A DNA stretch of 6,015 nt from JAICND01 sp035281425 (GCA_035281425.1 DATEDX010000286.1:1-6015), one strand, 5' to 3'. Positions 1-5,470 are shown, counted from the first letter of the stretch. Numbers and translations: made by a program. Notes: generated by a model not told the origin, from the letters alone.

Positions 1-116
1 ACGTTGTCGAGCTGGTCGACCATTGCGTACATCAGCCAATACATGGCGACGTACATCAGGACGGCCATGACGGCTAGATGCCAGTAATGCGCTTTCACCG
101 GTGCGCTTCCATGCAT
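1..116 (-). CDS. Small multi-pass membrane protein, N-terminal fragment (gene runs off the left edge)
   Basis: The visible part is 38 complete residues, starting at an ATG (116-114). An in-frame TAG lies 12 bases upstream, so the start cannot lie much further out. After a short polar N-terminus containing HGSAPVKAHYWH, residues about 13-33 form a transmembrane helix rich in Met and Tyr. Met17, Met21, Met25, Met29 and Met32 lie along one helix face. The sequence then turns polar (VDQLDN). It resembles small multi-helix membrane proteins that I recall being annotated with or next to DUF305 proteins in metal-resistance islands, but too little is present to name a family. It is divergent from the SHOCT gene, with a CsoR-type operator between them, so copper-linked expression is inferred. 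No strong ribosome-binding site is visible. The C-terminal part lies outside the window. Confidence 0.6.
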   Translation of the reverse strand, partial: MHGSAPVKAHYWHLAVMAVLMYVAMYWLMYAMVDQLDN

Positions 117-225
117 GAAACGGATCTACCCATTGGCCGACAGCAGCAAACGATCGAGGAAGGTCGACAAAACTCTGTCCTCGGGGGGGGAGACCGTTCG
201 TCGTGAGGTTTAGGGTCTTTGGTCC
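117..225. other. Divergent intergenic spacer, left part
   Basis: This non-coding spacer separates the leftward membrane-protein gene from the operator of the rightward SHOCT gene. It contains a run of eight G (183-190) and the block GGTTTAG (207-213), which recurs at the same distance from the second operator. No convincing sigma-70 -35/-10 pair is visible on either strand, so promoter positions are not assigned. Confidence 0.4.
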
Positions 226-252
226 CTACCTACCCCACTGGGGGTGGGTTAC
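226..252. promoter_or_regulatory. CsoR-type copper operator, site 1
   Basis: This is a G/C-tract imperfect palindrome with the core CCCCACTGGGGGTGGG (233-248), flanked by CTAC and TTAC. Read on the minus strand, it matches the M. tuberculosis CsoR operator as I remember it nearly base for base, apart from one deleted position and a few transitions. It lies about 22 bases before the chosen start of the SHOCT gene and about 110 bases before the divergent membrane-protein gene, so it could control both. The csoR gene at 5488-5823 in the same window supports the assignment. Confidence 0.85.
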
Positions 253-261
253 GGTGCACAC

Positions 262-267
262 GAGGTG
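262..267 (+). promoter_or_regulatory. Ribosome-binding site deciding the SHOCT gene start
   Basis: GAGGTG sits six bases before the ATG at 274. It favours that ATG over the in-frame GTG at 244, which would place the start codon inside the CsoR operator. Confidence 0.6.
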
Positions 268-273
268 ATAGAT

Positions 274-507
274 ATGTGGTATTGGCATGGAATGGGTTGG
301 TGGGGATGGTTGATGATGGTCGCCTTTTGGGTCCTGGTTGTCCTGCTCGTCGTCTGGGCGGTGCGCTCCAGCACGACGGGCGGATCGACGGAGCCGAAGG
401 AGAAGGATCCTCGCGGCATCCTCGACGAGCGTTTCGCCAGGGGCGAGATCGACCCTGAGGAGTATCAGGAGCGCCGCGCCGTCCTCGAGACCCAGCGACG
501 AACGTGA
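274..507 (+). CDS. SHOCT-domain small membrane protein
   Basis: The product is 77 residues from the ATG at 274; a longer reading from the GTG at 244 would start inside the operator. The N-terminus is unusually rich in Trp, Met and His (MWYWHGMGWWGWLMM), leading into a single transmembrane helix (about residues 8-31). A charged linker follows, then a C-terminal SHOCT motif (about 48-72) with the pattern ILDERFARGEIDPEEYQER. SHOCT is a short two-helix domain that often ends small membrane proteins and is thought to mediate oligomerisation or protein contacts; its biochemical role is not settled. The gene is the first one downstream of CsoR operator site 1 and probably begins a rightward unit with the next two genes. 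The family call is firm, the copper role is inferred from the operator, and the Trp/Met/His membrane entrance could contribute to metal contact. Confidence 0.88.
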   Translation: MWYWHGMGWWGWLMMVAFWVLVVLLVVWAVRSSTTGGSTEPKEKDPRGILDERFARGEIDPEEYQERRAVLETQRRT

Positions 508-556
508 GCCGGACATGCTGGGCCCGCGTTGAGCTGCGACGCTCCCCGCGGCTGGT

Positions 557-952
557 GTGATGAGTGCGGGGCCGGGCTTGACCATCGTTTCACGGCCTGA
601 CGTAAGAGCGCCGGGACGTATCCGGCATCTGCTGACTGCGGGCTGGGGAACATTGACCGGGATCGCTCCCCATGTTCTTCACCATGTTGGGCCGCTGGCG
701 GGAGCGGCGATCCTGGCCGGTACCGGCGGCCGGGTCTTGTTCTTCGTCATCGGATTGGCGGCCGCCACCCCAATGCTCATCCGCTTATACAGGCGATTCC
801 GCACCTGGCTGGCTCCGACCATTGCCGTTGCCATCTTCGCCGTCACCTACACCCTCTCCTCGCTGATTCTGGGACCGCTCATTTCAGGTGACGACGGGCT
901 CACCTCGACCCCATCTTCCACCACTGTCACCACCGACCCACATGGTCACTGA
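557..952 (+). CDS. Small multi-helix membrane protein of unknown function with His motifs
   Basis: The product is up to 131 residues. Starts at GTG 557 or ATG 560 are adjacent, and neither has a clear ribosome-binding site, so a later start is possible. A basic N-terminal stretch is followed by hydrophobic segments at about 31-55, 59-77 and 85-109. The loop between the second and third is strongly basic (RLYRRFR), which suggests a cytoplasmic loop. His39, His42 and His43 lie in the first hydrophobic segment (PHVLHH), and the Thr-rich tail ends in DPHGH. I recall similar unnamed proteins with an HHVGPLAGAA-like segment in actinobacterial metal clusters but cannot give a family name. It lies about 50 bases after the SHOCT gene and overlaps the next gene by about 11 bases, so it is likely cotranscribed. 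A role in metal handling is inferred only from context and the His residues. Confidence 0.75.
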   Translation: MMSAGPGLTIVSRPDVRAPGRIRHLLTAGWGTLTGIAPHVLHHVGPLAGAAILAGTGGRVLFFVIGLAAATPMLIRLYRRFRTWLAPTIAVAIFAVTYTLSSLILGPLISGDDGLTSTPSSTTVTTDPHGH

Positions 953-1637
953 CGTCGAGGAGAGCTGGACGGGTTCGATGCGGGAGCATCCACAGTCCAC
1001 CCTTCGCTATGGATCACTGCCATGTGATTGCTCCCTGCCCGGACATGTGCCGAAGCTGGTAGCGATCACCGGTGGACCGGGGGCGGGCAAGACGGCGGTC
1101 CTAGAGCTGGCCACCCGCTCGTTCTGCCGTCATGTCGCCGTCCTCCCCGAGGCGGCATCGATCGTATTCAGCGGCGGCTTCCCCCGACATGAGACTGAGC
1201 CGGGGAGGAGGTCGGCTCAGCGGGCCATCTATCGGCTGCAGCGAGAGGTGGAACGGCTGGTAATAGAGGAAGAGCAGGTGGCAGTGGCACTGTGCGATCG
1301 GGGAACGATCGATGGACTGGCCTACTGGCCCGACCCGCCGGAATCCTTCTGGTCCGACATCGGCTCGGATCTGTCCACCGAGTTGGCCAGATATTCAGCC
1401 GTGATCCATCTCGGGACTCCTGATCCCGGTCAGGGTTACACCGGTGATGTCATCCGGGTGGAGTCCGCCCGCCAGGCCGCCCAGCTCGACCAGCGTATCT
1501 ACGAGTTGTGGGCCGACCATCCCGATCGGACCCTGGTCCCGCCGGCCGCCGACTTTGCGACAAAGGCGTTGGCCGCGCTGGAGCTGATCCGCTCCCGCTT
1601 GCCCGGATGCTGCCGCAGTCACCGGCTGTACGAATGA
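942..1637 (+). CDS. AAA_28-like P-loop NTPase
   Basis: This is a cytosolic nucleotide-binding protein of about 231 residues from the ATG at 942; a start at ATG 978 is also plausible, and an ORF start at 888 would overlap the previous gene by 65 bases. The Walker A motif is GGPGAGKT (44-51). LPEAASIVF (68-76) and the CDRGTIDGLAYW segment (118-129), with the acidic DR of a Walker B-like strand, are typical of the AAA_28 family. That family is related in fold to NadR-type and nucleoside-kinase-like P-loop proteins, so a small-molecule kinase activity is possible, but the substrate is unknown. Cysteines cluster outside the P-loop core: PCDC at 27-30 and GCC at 222-224. The gene overlaps its upstream neighbour and is last in the CsoR-site-1 unit. 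The family assignment is good, but its job in a copper unit is unknown. Confidence 0.82.
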   Translation: MVTDVEESWTGSMREHPQSTLRYGSLPCDCSLPGHVPKLVAITGGPGAGKTAVLELATRSFCRHVAVLPEAASIVFSGGFPRHETEPGRRSAQRAIYRLQREVERLVIEEEQVAVALCDRGTIDGLAYWPDPPESFWSDIGSDLSTELARYSAVIHLGTPDPGQGYTGDVIRVESARQAAQLDQRIYELWADHPDRTLVPPAADFATKALAALELIRSRLPGCCRSHRLYE

Positions 1638-1665
1638 GCCCCGTTTGGTCGATGACCCGTTCGTA
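1629..1665. terminator. Weak bidirectional stem-loop between convergent genes
   Basis: TACGAA (1629-1634) can pair with TTCGTA (1660-1665), and GGTC (1647-1650) with GACC (1654-1657) around a three-base loop. It lies in the 32-base gap between two converging stop codons, where a shared terminator would be expected. There is no T tract on either strand, and the 12-base left spacer is unpaired against two bases on the right, so this is tentative. Confidence 0.25.
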
Positions 1666-1669
1666 ACCG

Positions 1670-1972
1670 TCAGCGGCGGGCGAGCATCCGGTCGATCTCG
1701 GCCTGGTTCTGCTCCATCAGCCGGATCATGTCCGCGTTGAGATGAGTCCTCATCGGGTCGCTCCGCATGATGCCTTCCATCTGCGGCATATAGGCGGCCC
1801 GCATCTGCTCCATCATCCCTTGGTGATTGTCGAGCATCTCTTGCTGGGAGTGCTCGGACATCACTTGCCACCGGTCATATCCAACCGGTTGGGTGTCCGG
1901 AGCACCTGCGGCCACCATCACGACCGTGAAGACAACCAGGGCGCCAAAGAGAATTGCGAGAGTCTTCACCAC
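1670..1972 (-). CDS. Exported methionine-rich small protein, putative copper-binding
   Basis: The product is 100 residues from GTG 1972 or GTG 1969; the GGGGGTG stretch just upstream suits the second better. Residues 4-23 are a hydrophobic signal or anchor segment ending VAAGAP, with no lipobox Cys. The rest is predicted helical and highly polar. It has 12 methionines in about 76 residues (38, 46, 53, 54, 57, 62, 65, 69, 74, 82, 86, 96), many at i+3/i+4 spacing, plus His41, His50 and His77. No cysteine is present. This composition is typical of extracytoplasmic Cu(I)/Ag(I)-binding proteins such as SilE/PcoE types, but I see no homology to a named family. It is divergent from the ABC operon across CsoR operator site 2, so co-regulation is likely. 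The function as a copper scavenger or carrier is an inference. Confidence 0.75.
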   Translation of the reverse strand: MVKTLAILFGALVVFTVVMVAAGAPDTQPVGYDRWQVMSEHSQQEMLDNHQGMMEQMRAAYMPQMEGIMRSDPMRTHLNADMIRLMEQNQAEIDRMLARR

Positions 1973-2051
1973 ATCACCCCCGTCTCACTGAGCTTCGATG
2001 CGACTTCATTGCGTCACCTCTCATGGCGAACGTAACCCGACCAGGTCGGAT

Positions 2052-2073
2052 GGTTTAGAGCCAAAAGTCCCTA
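2052..2073 (+). promoter_or_regulatory. Conserved block upstream of operator site 2
   Basis: GGTTTAG (2052-2058), nine variable bases, then TCCCTA (2068-2073) recurs upstream of operator site 1 at 207-213 and 223-228 with identical spacing. It does not occur before site 3. Since sites 1 and 2 both serve divergent gene pairs, this may be a shared promoter element; I cannot assign -35 and -10 hexamers. Confidence 0.4.
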
Positions 2074-2098
2074 TCCCACCCCACCCTGGGTGGGTTTA
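2071..2098. promoter_or_regulatory. CsoR-type copper operator, site 2
   Basis: The core CCCACCCCACCCTGGGTGGG (2075-2094) is identical to that of site 3. On the minus strand it aligns without gaps to the remembered M. tuberculosis CsoR operator, at about 21 of 28 positions by eye. It lies between the leftward Met-rich gene (start at 1972) and the rightward ABC-transporter operon, about 25-50 bases before the latter's possible starts. It could therefore govern both. Confidence 0.88.
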
Positions 2099-2100
2099 TT

Positions 2101-2105
2101 GGAGG
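2101..2105 (+). promoter_or_regulatory. Strong ribosome-binding site aimed at an out-of-frame ATG
   Basis: GGAGG sits five bases before the ATG at 2111, an ideal layout. That ATG opens a 41-codon frame ending at TGA 2234-2236, not the membrane-protein frame. For GTG 2124 the same site is 18 bases away, which is too far for normal use. Confidence 0.5.
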
Positions 2106-2123
2106 CCAGGATGTTCAAAGAAG

Positions 2124-2357
2124 GTGGTGAGTCTGGTGAGATCGAGACCCGAGCCGGGTCGTTCCGGTTTGACCTGGGTGTGGGTGGGAGTGGCGGTGAT
2201 GTCGGTAGGAGCGGTGGCTGTGTTGCGGCTCGATGAGGGTGTGACGCGGATCGTGGTTGGTGCCGCCCTGGCGATCTGCCTTCTCGCGGTGGGAGCGATG
2301 GTCTGGATGGATCGACGGGAAAACCGCAGCGGCGACCGCAGCATTCGACGCGGTTGA
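2124..2357 (+). CDS. Two-helix small membrane protein, first gene of the ABC operon
   Basis: From GTG 2124 the product is 77 residues; GTG 2127 or GTG 2136 are equally possible starts. A short basic N-terminus (RSRPEPGRSG) precedes hydrophobic helices at about 16-34 and 43-61, joined by a short LDEGVTR loop. The tail is very basic (DRRENRSGDRSIRRG), so both ends probably lie in the cytoplasm. I do not recognise a family. The stop codon overlaps the TTG start of the first permease (TTGA), suggesting translational coupling and a role as an accessory subunit. The frame is open far upstream through the operator, but that part is not expected to be translated. The best ribosome-binding site points to another frame, so the true N-terminus is uncertain. 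Confidence 0.65.
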   Translation: MVSLVRSRPEPGRSGLTWVWVGVAVMSVGAVAVLRLDEGVTRIVVGAALAICLLAVGAMVWMDRRENRSGDRSIRRG

Positions 2358-3481
2358 GGCGAGGGCGGCTAGTCGTGGTGGCACGGGTGCCGGTGGCGAG
2401 ACGGATGGTTACCGCCGATCCGAAACGGTTCACAGTGAGCCTTTTCGGGGTGGGGGCGGCGATCGGACTGGTGTTACTGCTGCAAGGGATGTGGACCGGG
2501 CAGCTAGTCCAGATCACCGCATACGAGGACCGGGTCGGCGCCGACCTGTTTGTAGCTGAGCCCGACACCGAGAGCCTGCTCGGCGATACCTCGCTGGTGC
2601 CATTGGCCGTGGTCGAGCAAATCCGCCGTCTCTCGGTGGTGGAGCGGGCCGATCCGGTGCATCTCCATGCCACGGTCTCCGAGCTCCACGGGAGCAAGGA
2701 GTTCGTCTTCATCGCCGGGTCAGCACCGAACGGACTGGGTGGGCCCTGGCAGCTGGTGGCGGGTCGGCCGGCACGTACCGACGGGGAGGCAGTGGTGGAC
2801 AGCATCCTCGCCGACGATCACGGCCTTGAGATCGGCGACACGTTTGAGATCAAGGGCCGGCAATTCGAAGTCGTCGGCCTTTCCCAGGAGACCCGTTCGT
2901 GGATGGCCGCTTTCATCTTCATTACCGACCGGGAGGCGGGTCTTCTCACCGGTAATCCCGAGACGGTCTCCTACATCCTGGTCCAAAGCGAGCAGCCCAC
3001 CCGGGCGGCGGCCGAGATCGAGGAGGCAACTGGACTCGCCGCCCTCGATCCGGAGTTCCTCGCTGTGAACGACCGCGAGACCTTGGCCGGCATTCTCGAG
3101 TCCCCGGTGCGTCTGATGATCCTGATCGCCTTCGCCGCCGGCACCCTAGTGATTGCCCTCACCGTCTATTCGGGCCTAGTGGAGCGGTTCCGCGAATACG
3201 GGATTCTCAAGGCGATGGGAGCGAGTGGGGTGAACGTGCTTGGCATGGTCCTTGGGCAGACCGCGGTTTTGGCGGTCGCCGGGAGCGGCGTCGGCTATGT
3301 GATGTATTTCGGTGGTGCCTGGTTGGTGGAGCGGGTCCGCCCCCAGTTCTGGTTTGCCCTCGACCCTGGCGATGTGTTGATCGTGCTTGCGGGTTCGTTG
3401 TTGATGGCTGCGGTTGCCGCGGTCATCCCCGCCCGGCAGGTTGCCCGTCTCGACCCGGCCTCGGTTTATCGGGGGTGGTGA
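2354..3481 (+). CDS. FtsX/MacB-type ABC transporter permease, subunit 1
   Basis: The product is 375 residues from TTG 2354, which overlaps the previous stop; GTG 2375, after GAGGCGAGGG, is an alternative start. The layout is that of a MacB/FtsX/LolCE-type permease. Helix 1 is at about 27-47, a large extracytoplasmic domain at about 48-250 (MacB periplasmic-core type), and three helices follow at about 254-275, 294-325 and 340-362. The cytoplasmic coupling motif REYGILKAMGA (280-290) and the closing RLDPASVYRG (365-374) are family hallmarks. This class does not usually carry substrates through a membrane channel. It uses ATP in the cytoplasm to drive extraction or conformational work outside the membrane. 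The outer domain holds a His cluster, His103-x-His105 and His112. It pairs with the following permease and the YHS-ATPase. The substrate is unknown, with copper linkage inferred from operator site 2. Confidence 0.93.
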   Translation: MRRGRLVVVARVPVARRMVTADPKRFTVSLFGVGAAIGLVLLLQGMWTGQLVQITAYEDRVGADLFVAEPDTESLLGDTSLVPLAVVEQIRRLSVVERADPVHLHATVSELHGSKEFVFIAGSAPNGLGGPWQLVAGRPARTDGEAVVDSILADDHGLEIGDTFEIKGRQFEVVGLSQETRSWMAAFIFITDREAGLLTGNPETVSYILVQSEQPTRAAAEIEEATGLAALDPEFLAVNDRETLAGILESPVRLMILIAFAAGTLVIALTVYSGLVERFREYGILKAMGASGVNVLGMVLGQTAVLAVAGSGVGYVMYFGGAWLVERVRPQFWFALDPGDVLIVLAGSLLMAAVAAVIPARQVARLDPASVYRGW

Positions 3482-4587
3482 GAGTGGTTCCCGTCGCCCG
3501 CAGGATGTTGTTCTCCAGCCGACGAAGGGCCCTGCTCGGTGTCCTCGGAGTGGCGGCGGCTTTGGTGATGGCCCTTTCCCTGGATGCGGTCTTCGCCGGG
3601 GCCACCCGACAGGTGTCCCGCTACATCGACTCCTCGCCCGCTGATGTGATCGTCTCCGAGAACGGGGTCCGCACCATCCACATGTCCGTGTCTGTGCTCT
3701 CCGACTCCGTAGTGGCCGATGTGGCCGAGCTAGCGGGAGTGGCCTGGACTGAACCGATCCTGTTCACGAGCGACTCGGTCGAGTCCGACTCGGGTGGGCG
3801 CCGTCCCAGCTATGTCTTTGGCTACGGGCCGGGCGGCCAGGGTGGACCTGCCAGTGTCGTCGCCGGGGTGGAGCCTGGTCCGGGTGAGCTGGTCCTGGAC
3901 GAGTCAGCCGCATCGGGCTTGGGTATCGAAGTGGGCGACCGGGTCCGGATCCTGGGTCGGGCTTGGCGAATTTCTGGTCTCACCACGGGGATGACCTCGA
4001 TCGTCAACACCACCGTCTACGTTCGCTACGACGATCTAGGCGACCTTCTGGGACGGAAAGGGACCGCCAGCTACATCCTGGTCGGCTCGACCGGGGACCC
4101 TGAGCGACTGGCAAGGGAGATCGAAGAGTCGACCGGTCAGACCGCCCAGACCCGCCCCCGCTTCTCCGCCGAGGAGCGGGCCATCGTCCGGGAGATGAGC
4201 ACCGACCTGATGCTGATCATGTCGGTGGCGGCCTTCATCGTCGCCCTGGCCGTGATCGGCCTCACCCTCTACGCCTCGGTTCTTTCAAGGCTCCGAGACA
4301 TAGGGGTGATGAAGGCGCTCGGCTCCAACGCGTCTCGCATCAGCCGGATCGTGCTGGCCCAGGCAGTCTGGACCACCTCGATCGCCCTGGCCGTGGCCGT
4401 GGCCCTCACCTACACCATCGGAGCAGTGGTCGCCGCCCTCGCACCCGACATCGACCTGGTGGTCGAGGCCTCCTCGGTGGCCCGGATCGGGATCGCTGCA
4501 GCAGCGATAAGCATGGTCGCCGCGGTCATCCCCATCTTCAGAGTTGCCCGGGTAGACCCGGCCTCAGTCTTCAGGAGACCATCATGA
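3475..4587 (+). CDS. FtsX/MacB-type ABC transporter permease, subunit 2
   Basis: The product is up to 370 residues; GTG codons at 3475, 3478 and 3484 are all usable, and the first two overlap the end of subunit 1, implying coupled translation. The order of domains repeats that of subunit 1: helix 1 at about 19-42, an extracytoplasmic domain at about 43-244, and helices at about 245-270, 292-325 and 336-356. RDIGVMKALGS (274-284) is the ATPase-coupling segment and ARVDPASVFRR (358-368) the usual C-terminus. The two permeases share architecture but are clearly diverged in the outer domain, so the transporter is probably a heterodimer like LolCE rather than a MacB homodimer. The outer domain carries His69-Met70 but no obvious metal cluster. 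The end overlaps the ATPase start (ATGA). Confidence 0.93.
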   Translation: MVRVVPVARRMLFSSRRRALLGVLGVAAALVMALSLDAVFAGATRQVSRYIDSSPADVIVSENGVRTIHMSVSVLSDSVVADVAELAGVAWTEPILFTSDSVESDSGGRRPSYVFGYGPGGQGGPASVVAGVEPGPGELVLDESAASGLGIEVGDRVRILGRAWRISGLTTGMTSIVNTTVYVRYDDLGDLLGRKGTASYILVGSTGDPERLAREIEESTGQTAQTRPRFSAEERAIVREMSTDLMLIMSVAAFIVALAVIGLTLYASVLSRLRDIGVMKALGSNASRISRIVLAQAVWTTSIALAVAVALTYTIGAVVAALAPDIDLVVEASSVARIGIAAAAISMVAAVIPIFRVARVDPASVFRRPS

Positions 4588-5444
4588 CCGAATTCGCACT
4601 GGCCGCCGAAAGAGTCGTCAAGAGCTTTGGGGAGGGAGAGACCCTGGTCCAGGCGGTCAGGGACGTCGACCTCGGGGTCGCCCCAGGAGAAGTGGTCCTG
4701 ATCATGGGTCCATCGGGCAGCGGCAAGACCACGCTCCTCTCCATGTTGGGGGCGATGCTCAAACCCACGTCGGGGCGGATCATCGCCGCTGGATCGGACC
4801 TCACCGCCCTCCCCGAATCCAAGCTGCCTCGATTCCGGGCCGCCACCTTCGGGTTCGTTTTCCAAGACTTCAACCTGCTCGCCGCCCTCAACGCCCGGGA
4901 GAACGTAGAGCTTGCCCTCAACCTGGCGGGAGTGACGGGGATGGCGGCCCGCTCTCGTGCCGTGGAGCTGCTCGAAGGGTTTGGGCTCTCCGACCGGCTC
5001 GATTTCAAACCTCACAAGCTGTCTGGAGGAGAAAAACAGCGAGTCGCCATCGCCCGGGCCCTGGCCAACCGCCCGCCGGTGATCCTGGCCGATGAGCCCA
5101 CCGCCAACCTCGACTCCAAGATCGGCCATGAAATCGCCGGTCTCCTCCGAAGCGCCGCCACAGATGAGAAGAGGGCGGTGGTGATGGTCAGCCACGACAA
5201 CCGGCTCAAAGAGGTGGCCGATCGGATCCTGTGGCTGGAGGACGGCGCCTTCCGGGCACTCGAGGAGATGGGAACCGATCCGATCTGTGGCATGTCGGTC
5301 GATCGTCGGGACTCACCTCACTTTCAGGCCGGCGACACCACGTATTACTTCTGCTCGACCGGCTGTCGCGACGAGTTCGCAGCCAGAAAAACCTCATCCG
5401 TTGTGGATGGGCGGCATCGGAAGACCGAGGACGTGTTAACCTGA
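4584..5444 (+). CDS. ABC transporter ATPase fused to a C-terminal YHS metal-binding domain
   Basis: The product is 286 residues; the start ATG 4584 overlaps the permease stop by four bases and has AGGAGA (4573-4578) five bases upstream. Residues 1-225 form a complete LolD/MacB-class nucleotide-binding domain: Walker A GPSGSGKT (42-49), Q-loop Gln94, signature LSGGE (146-150), Walker B VILADEPT (166-173) and switch His204. Residues about 232-266 add a YHS domain, DPICGMSVD...TTYYFCSTGCRDEF, with Cys235, Cys257 and Cys261. YHS domains bind metals and occur in some copper P-type ATPases and related proteins. ATPases of this class normally end near residue 225-230, so the tail is a true addition. 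It probably powers the two upstream permeases and may sense or receive cytosolic Cu(I). The csoR operator overlaps its final codons. Confidence 0.95.
   Translation: MTEFALAAERVVKSFGEGETLVQAVRDVDLGVAPGEVVLIMGPSGSGKTTLLSMLGAMLKPTSGRIIAAGSDLTALPESKLPRFRAATFGFVFQDFNLLAALNARENVELALNLAGVTGMAARSRAVELLEGFGLSDRLDFKPHKLSGGEKQRVAIARALANRPPVILADEPTANLDSKIGHEIAGLLRSAATDEKRAVVMVSHDNRLKEVADRILWLEDGAFRALEEMGTDPICGMSVDRRDSPHFQAGDTTYYFCSTGCRDEFAARKTSSVVDGRHRKTEDVLT
5437..5442 (+). promoter_or_regulatory. Possible -10 element of the csoR promoter
   Basis: TAACCT fits the TANNNT pattern common in high-GC bacteria. It would put transcription start at about 5449, inside operator site 3, where bound CsoR would block it. 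No good -35 hexamer is visible, and the element lies within the last codons of the ABC ATPase gene. Confidence 0.35.
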
Positions 5445-5470
5445 ATCCCACCCCACCCTGGGTGGGGTCT
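5443..5470. promoter_or_regulatory. CsoR-type copper operator, site 3 (autoregulatory)
   Basis: The core CCCACCCCACCCTGGGTGGG (5447-5466) is identical to that of site 2, and the minus strand again aligns without gaps to the remembered M. tuberculosis CsoR operator, at about 21 of 28 positions. It starts within the stop codon of the YHS-ATPase gene and ends about 18 bases before the csoR start, the expected place for autoregulation. Confidence 0.9.

Noticed and set aside
183..190. Run of eight G as a phase-variation tract
   Set aside because: It is non-coding, short, and not placed between recognisable promoter hexamers; in G-rich DNA this is weak evidence.
244..273. Extension of the SHOCT gene to GTG 244
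   Set aside because: The codon lies in the right half of CsoR operator site 1, while ATG 274 has a well-spaced GAGGTG.
888..941. Extension of the P-loop NTPase to 888
   Set aside because: It would overlap the preceding membrane-protein gene by 65 bases and add a Pro/Ser/His stretch with no family character; ATG 942 gives a normal short overlap.
2071..2805. 244-residue open frame on the minus strand
   Set aside because: It is antisense to the two-helix and permease genes, has low-complexity Ser/Thr/Pro/Arg composition typical of a high-GC shadow frame, and runs through operator site 2.
4410..5195. 261-residue open frame on the minus strand
   Set aside because: It lies opposite the permease 2 and ABC ATPase genes, whose motifs are unmistakable; no domain or start signal is seen in the antisense frame.
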